45,729 nt of DNA, taken from an uncultured Alistipes sp. Its GTDB lineage: Bacteria; Bacteroidota; Bacteroidia; Bacteroidales; UBA932. Of the stretch, positions 41,207 through 45,729 are shown in pieces (within the stretch, counting starts at the first letter, position 1; each line of letters opens with the position of its first letter). Under the pieces are notes generated by a model. The model ran no database searches. It saw nothing but the letters and a program-made list of their open reading frames with translations, and had not been told where the DNA came from. The stretch is taken from assembly GCA_900544175.1 (NCBI GenBank), contig UQUN01000022.1, positions 1-45,729 on the forward strand, in the 5' to 3' direction. Position numbers and translations under genes: made by a program.

Positions 41207-41791
41207 CTATTCTTCTTTTATTATCGGGTCAGAACTGTAGTTCTGCCTTATTTTTTTCCTTATTGTATATGTCGAGATGAACTCGGTCACAGCATAGATT
41301 ATCAGTCCTGCCCCAAAGAGTATGAACAGCCAGTCTCCGGTCTTGGACGGGAAGAAGAACATCACTATTCCGAGGATAAGGATGATGACCGGTCCTATGA
41401 ACAGGGTGCGGGGCAGCGGCATGGTCTTGGATGTTCTTACGAGACTTATTATGTCGCTGAGACTGAATATCAGAAGAAGCAGTCCGAAAACGAACATTAT
41501 GAAGTTGATGAAGAACGACGGGAAAATTATGAGGACGAGTCCGAATGCGATGTCCACTATGGCGTTCAGCATCAGAAGCGGGACTTTCTCGTTTTTCCAT
41601 TTGCCTGTGTAGGACAGGATTATGCTGACCACTCCTATTGCGAGTATCAGTGCGCCGAGTATGGTCACGATGTATTTCTGCACTTGTTCAGGCCAGATGA
41701 CCAGAACCAGTCCAAGTATGAGAGTGACAATGGCTCTGGCATACCCGTAGGACCTGTCGAAAAAGATGTTGGCTGTCTTGATCGTTTCCAT
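41207..41791 (-). CDS. HdeD/DUF308-family membrane protein
   Basis: 194 aa with about six hydrophobic helices in pairs, of the type AIVTLILGLVLVIWP, ILGALILAIGVVSII, FGLLLLIFSLSDI and LILGIVMFFFP. The repeated L-G-L-hydrophobic...P pattern is typical of DUF308 (HdeD-like) proteins. A role in acid or stress tolerance is known only for E. coli HdeD and should not be assumed here. The C-terminus is charged (KKIRQNYSSDPIIKEE). The stop codon directly abuts the end of the tRNA gene, leaving no room for a terminator outside the tRNA. Confidence 0.85.
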   Translation of the reverse strand: METIKTANIFFDRSYGYARAIVTLILGLVLVIWPEQVQKYIVTILGALILAIGVVSIILSYTGKWKNEKVPLLMLNAIVDIAFGLVLIIFPSFFINFIMFVFGLLLLIFSLSDIISLVRTSKTMPLPRTLFIGPVIILILGIVMFFFPSKTGDWLFILFGAGLIIYAVTEFISTYTIRKKIRQNYSSDPIIKEE

Positions 41792-41827
41792 AACAGTAAT
41801 TCAACACTATAGTCTACAAATAATTTG

Positions 41828-41835
41828 CAAATATA
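41828..41835 (-). promoter_or_regulatory. -7 box for the HdeD-like gene
   Basis: The minus strand reads TATATTTG, 36 nt before the ATG at 41791; a TTTG lies about 22 nt further upstream (41861-41858), slightly far. Confidence 0.5.
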
Positions 41836-41844
41836 CAAAACGAT

Positions 41845-41875
41845 TTTGAAAACTCTGCAAAACATGTTATCTTTG
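41845..41875 (+). promoter_or_regulatory. Promoter of the lipoprotein/WG/patatin operon
   Basis: TTTG (41845-41848), a 19-nt spacer and TATCTTTG (41868-41875). Predicted start near 41880, with the first ATG at 41895. It partly overlaps the divergent HdeD promoter region. Confidence 0.65.
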
Positions 41876-41894
41876 GCTGAAAATAAAACAAACT

Positions 41895-42380
41895 ATGAGG
41901 AAATATCTTATTTTTCTGCTGCTTCCGTTAGTATTGCATTCTTGTGGAACAGCGTCCCGCATGGGGCGGGCTGACCGTCCTTGGTCATATGAGGTGGAAA
42001 ATGCCGGTGTGGGAGCCGACGGGGTTTATGCCTTGAGGGTATGGAGCTATTACAGGACTCCTGACATGCCGGTGACTACGGCGGAGAAAAATGCCGTGCA
42101 TGCCGTTATTTTCAAAGGTGTGCCGGCCGGAAACGGCGCTACGGCACAACCGCCTCTGAAAACGGACGGAGTGACACCTTCCGATTCCCTGTTTTTCGAG
42201 AATTTTTTCCAGAATGACTACAGGGCATATGTGAGTTCGGTGGCGTCCGGCAGCCGTCAGGTGATGAAGACCGGCAAGAAAGAGTATAAGATAGGCTATT
42301 TCATATCTGTCTCAAAAGACAGGTTGCGCGGGTATCTGGAAGAGAAAGGTATTGTGAAATCCCTGTCGTCCGGTTTCTGA
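41895..42380 (+). CDS. Hypothetical small lipoprotein
   Basis: 161 aa. The signal peptide MRKYLIFLLLPLVLHSC has a lipobox ending LHSC with Cys17 as lipidation site. The mature part (WSYEVENAGVGADGVYALRVWSYYRTP, then EKNAVHAVIFKGVP) looks like a small alpha/beta fold with no recognised family. It is first in a four-gene run with its own promoter, 37 nt before the WG-repeat gene. Confidence 0.72.
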   Translation: MRKYLIFLLLPLVLHSCGTASRMGRADRPWSYEVENAGVGADGVYALRVWSYYRTPDMPVTTAEKNAVHAVIFKGVPAGNGATAQPPLKTDGVTPSDSLFFENFFQNDYRAYVSSVASGSRQVMKTGKKEYKIGYFISVSKDRLRGYLEEKGIVKSLSSGF

Positions 42381-42417
42381 CAGGACTTTAACGTCAATAA
42401 TTGGAATAATCAGGAAT

Positions 42418-43389
42418 ATGAAAAGAACAGTATGTTTGACTTGTCTGCTCACTGTGCTGATGTCAACTGCGCTCTATGCTCAGACTATGATTCCGTTCCA
42501 GTCTGGAAGTGCGTGGGGATATAAGAGCTCCGATGGGGCAGTAATAGCTGAAGCCAAGTATGTTTCAGTCAGTCTGCCGGCCGATGGTTTCGGCTCGTTT
42601 TGCCTGGATGTCGACGGTGTGCTGAAATGGGGGGTCCTGGCATCGGACGGTACCGAGGTGATTCCTGCTGTATTTGATTATGTGGATCTGTGCAGTGAAG
42701 GGATGGTCGCAGTGTATGTCGGTGATGTCGGCGAGGATGAGGAATACGGGATGTATATGACGGAAGGACGGTGGGGTTTCGTGGACCTGGCCGCGCCTTC
42801 GACGGACAGTATCCGATTTTATTCGCTCGTCGGTCCGTATACGGACGGTGTGGCATGGGCAGACATGTCCTCCCGCTCTTCTATGCGCCGCCTCATGAGG
42901 GTGATGCCTGTACTGGACAAAAAGGGACGTCAGGTTGGACGGAATGTGATATTCGGTGTCACCGGGTCTTTCAGGATGGCCGATATGTTTGTGACGGACG
43001 AGAACGGAGAAGTCCTGTATGAAGACGGTGAGTGGGTACTGGTTGACCGTGACGGCAATATGGTGTCGGGACACAATGGACCGTATCAGGCGGTGGGTGA
43101 GTTCCATGACGGTCTGGCCTGGGTGAAGAGGGGAGGTCTGTACGGTTTTGTGAATGCCGCAGGTGAAGAGGTCATTCCTGTGATGTTTCCAATGGTGCAG
43201 GATGCTCCTGGTTCACATCCTGCGTCCCTGCTCATGCGTCCTGAGCAGGGTGCTGTAAGATGGGTCATGAACGGACGCGGGGAAACGGCATGGCTTGATG
43301 AGAACGGACAGGTCGTGATAGATTTCACTGAATCCGACGGAAGAGTGTCCGTGTCCGACAAGGTGGATGAGAGCATGTGGGATTATTGA
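42418..43389 (+). CDS. WG-repeat exported protein
   Basis: 323 aa. A cleavable signal peptide is likely (MKRTVCLTCLLTVLMSTALYAQ, cut near residue 21-22). WG-type repeats follow: SAWGYKSSDGAVI, LKWGVLASDGTEVIPAVFDYV, GRWGFVDLA, and GLYGFVNAAGEEVIPVMF, with degenerate units between. WG repeats make small beta units used for binding; ligands are mostly unknown. Acidic, probably periplasmic or secreted. Second gene of the operon, 12 nt before the next gene. Confidence 0.82.
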   Translation: MKRTVCLTCLLTVLMSTALYAQTMIPFQSGSAWGYKSSDGAVIAEAKYVSVSLPADGFGSFCLDVDGVLKWGVLASDGTEVIPAVFDYVDLCSEGMVAVYVGDVGEDEEYGMYMTEGRWGFVDLAAPSTDSIRFYSLVGPYTDGVAWADMSSRSSMRRLMRVMPVLDKKGRQVGRNVIFGVTGSFRMADMFVTDENGEVLYEDGEWVLVDRDGNMVSGHNGPYQAVGEFHDGLAWVKRGGLYGFVNAAGEEVIPVMFPMVQDAPGSHPASLLMRPEQGAVRWVMNGRGETAWLDENGQVVIDFTESDGRVSVSDKVDESMWDY

Positions 43390-43401
43390 TTAATTTGAAA
43401 T

Positions 43402-44685
43402 ATGACCGTTATGAAGGCAATATACAGTAGAATCTTATTAGTTCTGGCGTGCGTGTCGGCACCGGTCGCCTTGTCGGCCAAGGATGCTGACTCTCTGATG
43501 AGTTACAGGAGAAGCTCGCTGTATTCGATGATGATAAGCCATCCGGAGCAGGAGATGGACAACGAGATTGTCGGAGCATTCATGTCGTTGGAGACACCGG
43601 ACAAGTACAACAATCACGATCTTAGTGTGAAGTGTATTACTACAGACCGCCGGAAAGATGATGCCAGGATGGAGGTCGAGGACTTTCTCCGGCGCAACAT
43701 GGTGGCAAAGCGTCTTGTTGCCAAATGGTTCATGAGAAACAAGGTGACAGGCGGTTTCGAACCGGCGCTCGTTCTGGAGAGAGGGCTTTATGATGCGACG
43801 GCTATGGATTCGGAGATTGCTGCCCAGAGCAAGCGCGGGACTTTGGCGCTTGCGGACAACGGGTATGATCTTATCGACAATACGTTCGTGATAGTCAATG
43901 ATATTACGTATATAGACCATGAAGCGAACGCTGATGTCGCTACGGGTATCCTCAGTGTTATAGGAGGCGTGGCGGCGGCAATTACTGGAGAGGAAAACAA
44001 TGCCGTGACGAGTCTTGCTACGCTTGGAGCACTTGTATCCAGCCAGATAGCGGGTTTTGCCGTGAATATTAACACGCATCTTTATCAGCTGGACTGGAAT
44101 GACAGTATAGCCGGCCGTTTCTATGACCTGTATTATTACGAGAAGCCAGCCGATGATTCCGCATCAATGGCGGCGTTTTATGCAGACAGTACGATAGCGG
44201 CGAGGAAAGCCGCCTTTGAGGCTGACAGTACTACGTTCCGTCTCAAATATGTAGGAAGTTATAAGTCCAGAAGCGACAAACCGGTGCTTAGAGGTTTGTA
44301 TAGTCCGGAGGATGTGTTCCGTAAGGTATTGGCCCGTGCAGTGGATAAGAACATCATGAATCTTCAGAAGAATTTCGACCAGTTCAAGGTGAAGGTGCCT
44401 GTGAACGATGTGGACGGTGCCTACGTGACGGCCCGTATAGGTCTGAAAGAAGGTGTGTCCCCGAAATCGAAGTACGAGGTGCTTGTACCTGTGCTTGACG
44501 AGGCAACCGGAAGGATAAGCTATAATAGGAAAGGTGTCCTGAGACCGGAGCCCAAAAAGATATGGGACAACCGTTACATGGCCGGAGAAGAGGAGGCCGC
44601 AGGGGCGGACCTGAATGCCACAACGTTCAAGATTGTCAGCGGTACGGGCATTCTTCCCGGAATGCTGATACGGGAGATGAAATGA
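43402..44685 (+). CDS. Unrecognised exported protein
   Basis: 427 aa. The signal peptide (about 1-26, ending ALSA) may start at 43402 or at the second ATG, 43411. The mature part begins with an acidic helical stretch (SLYSMMISHPEQEMDNEIVGAFMSL), has one moderately hydrophobic Gly/Ala-rich stretch (GILSVIGGVAAAITG) mid-protein, and a C-terminal beta-rich part with ARIGLKEGVSPKSKYEVLVPV and GTGILPGMLIREMK. That tail vaguely resembles assembly-type beta domains seen in curli or flagellar accessory proteins, but I would not assign a family. The stop overlaps the patatin gene (ATGA), implying coupled translation. Confidence 0.65.
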   Translation: MTVMKAIYSRILLVLACVSAPVALSAKDADSLMSYRRSSLYSMMISHPEQEMDNEIVGAFMSLETPDKYNNHDLSVKCITTDRRKDDARMEVEDFLRRNMVAKRLVAKWFMRNKVTGGFEPALVLERGLYDATAMDSEIAAQSKRGTLALADNGYDLIDNTFVIVNDITYIDHEANADVATGILSVIGGVAAAITGEENNAVTSLATLGALVSSQIAGFAVNINTHLYQLDWNDSIAGRFYDLYYYEKPADDSASMAAFYADSTIAARKAAFEADSTTFRLKYVGSYKSRSDKPVLRGLYSPEDVFRKVLARAVDKNIMNLQKNFDQFKVKVPVNDVDGAYVTARIGLKEGVSPKSKYEVLVPVLDEATGRISYNRKGVLRPEPKKIWDNRYMAGEEEAAGADLNATTFKIVSGTGILPGMLIREMK

Positions 44686-45608
44686 GGACGGGAAACAAAG
44701 TGGCACTGGTGCTTGCCAGTGGCGGATCGAGGGGTCTGGCCCATATAGGTGCGATAGAGGTTCTTGAAGAGCGGGGGTTTGAGATAACCTCCGTTGCCGG
44801 GGCATCTATGGGAGCTTTGGTAGGCGGTATCTATGCTGCAGGAGGTCTGGACGCGTTTAAGGAATGGATGAAGACGGTCGACAGGATGAAAGTCTTCAAT
44901 CTGATGGATTTTACTATAGGCAATGGTGGCTTTGTCAAGGGCGAGCGGGTGATAGATGAACTCAAGTCCATTATTCCGGACCGGAAGATAGAGGAACTGC
45001 CGGTACATTTTACGGCAGTGGCGACCGATATCCTGCACCGCAGGGAGGTTGTCTTCGATTCAGGCAGTCTGTACGAGGCCATCCGTTCTTCCATATCCCT
45101 TCCGTCAGTATTTACTCCGAACAGGATAGGCGACATGCTTCTGATTGACGGTGGTGTGGTCAATCCGGTACCTGTAAACAGGGTGCGCAGAACTCCGGGA
45201 GATATTCTGGTTGCCGTAGACCTGAACGGTCCCTACGAGGAAAAGGATGAAGACGGGCCGGAACACAGGAAAGGCCGTGTGCGTCAGAGACTGGAGCATA
45301 TAGTAGAGACGGTCATGGACAAGGTCCGGAAGGAAGAGGTGGAGAGGGAACTGATGGCCGCTCCTGAGGACAAGTTGGAGAAAAAGGCGGATGATGAGGC
45401 GGATATGGGTATAGTGTCTATCCTCAATGAATCATCCAGTATGATGATTCAGACTAATGCGGACCTTACTCTTAGGCTATATGCACCGGACGTGCTTGCG
45501 CGCATAGCCAAGAACGCGTATGGGACGATGGAGTTCTACAAGTACGATGAGATTGTGGCCCTGGGCCGGGAGAAAATGGAGACGGCACTTGCTGAAAAGG
45601 GTTATTGA
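44682..45608 (+). CDS. Patatin-like phospholipase
   Basis: 308 aa Ser-Asp dyad acyl hydrolase. Oxyanion-hole motif ASGGSRGLAHIG (12-23), nucleophile S42 in GASMG, and D156 in DGGVVNPVP. A charged segment (about 185-250, rich in Glu/Lys/Arg) is inserted towards the C-terminus. No signal peptide is visible, so it may be cytoplasmic although its three upstream neighbours are exported. The ATG at 44682 overlaps the previous stop (ATGA); an upstream in-frame ATG at 44562 lies inside the neighbour. Substrate (phospholipid or lysophospholipid) is unknown. Confidence 0.9.
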   Translation: MRTGNKVALVLASGGSRGLAHIGAIEVLEERGFEITSVAGASMGALVGGIYAAGGLDAFKEWMKTVDRMKVFNLMDFTIGNGGFVKGERVIDELKSIIPDRKIEELPVHFTAVATDILHRREVVFDSGSLYEAIRSSISLPSVFTPNRIGDMLLIDGGVVNPVPVNRVRRTPGDILVAVDLNGPYEEKDEDGPEHRKGRVRQRLEHIVETVMDKVRKEEVERELMAAPEDKLEKKADDEADMGIVSILNESSSMMIQTNADLTLRLYAPDVLARIAKNAYGTMEFYKYDEIVALGREKMETALAEKGY

Positions 45609-45729
45609 TTTATCTCCTTACGGTATAGAAAAATTCGAAGTGATAAAACAGTTCATGGCATATCTTAGTTCAGCCGATTTTCAGTGGGAATACCCCCTGG
45701 ATCGCAAGAAACCTCTCCTAAAGCCACTT
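45589..45729 (+). CDS. Possible start of a further gene, cut by the window end
   Basis: An open frame runs from a TTG at 45589 to the window edge without stop (47 codons), overlapping the patatin 3' end by 20 nt. The predicted residues (VIDLSPYGIEKFEVIKQF and so on) have ordinary composition, but I do not recognise a family. Alternative starts are a GTG at 45640 and an ATG at 45655. Confidence 0.3.
   Translation, partial: MLKRVIDLSPYGIEKFEVIKQFMAYLSSADFQWEYPLDRKKPLLKPL

Overview
The window looks like chromosomal DNA of a member of the order Bacteroidales (phylum Bacteroidota). Intergenic regions repeatedly carry the Bacteroidota promoter form TTTG-N19/20-TAnnTTTG. The gene content fits too: BACON-domain lipoproteins, membrane-anchored TPR/AraC regulators, pyruvate:ferredoxin oxidoreductase, an Rnf complex preceded by RseC, and two LptF/LptG-type permeases. 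Genus is not resolvable by eye. There is no integrase, transposase, phage gene or CRISPR array; this is mostly core genome with two accessory-looking patches.

Layout. (1) 231-11785, all + strand: SDR-type threonine dehydrogenase, an outer-membrane barrel protein, a lipoprotein, tgt, lptF, alaS, a gene fusing an LptG-type permease to methionyl-tRNA formyltransferase, thiamine pyrophosphokinase and a BASS-family transporter. (2) 11783-24964, + strand, with gaps of 26 nt or less and many ATGA/TGATG overlaps: two M23 peptidases, a MerR regulator, Nif3, a coiled-coil zinc-ribbon protein, a class III aminotransferase, dnaB, a DUF3108 protein, rseC, rnfBCDGEA and a small TPR protein. (3) 24961-35764: a convergent SpoU methyltransferase, then two look-alike cassettes, each made of a TPR-TM-AraC regulator followed on the same strand by a BACON lipoprotein (25573-29671 on +, 35764-32707 on -). 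The two cassettes bracket glyA and thiD. (4) 35893-41791: a ThiE/TenI-like protein, nifJ and fabD (both - strand), tRNA-Arg(CCG) and an HdeD/DUF308 membrane protein. (5) 41895-45608, + strand: lipoprotein, WG-repeat protein, unrecognised exported protein and patatin-like phospholipase, followed by the start of a gene cut by the window edge.

How the genes work together. PFOR (NifJ) makes reduced ferredoxin from pyruvate. Rnf can oxidise that ferredoxin with NAD+ while pumping cations, so both halves of a fermentative energy-conservation route are present. Thiamine genes (thiN, thiD, ThiE/TenI-like) are scattered and none shows a recognisable TPP riboswitch. Envelope functions (LptF, LptG, M23, lipoproteins) are interleaved with translation genes (tgt, alaS, fmt, tRNA).

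Most notable: the continuous LptG-Fmt reading frame; the duplicated transmembrane AraC regulator/BACON lipoprotein cassette; a Tgt in which three of the four zinc ligands are replaced; a thiD promoter that abuts the start codon, predicting a leaderless mRNA; and the uncharacterised four-gene lipoprotein/WG/patatin operon. Family names come from recognising motifs by eye; no database search was run.
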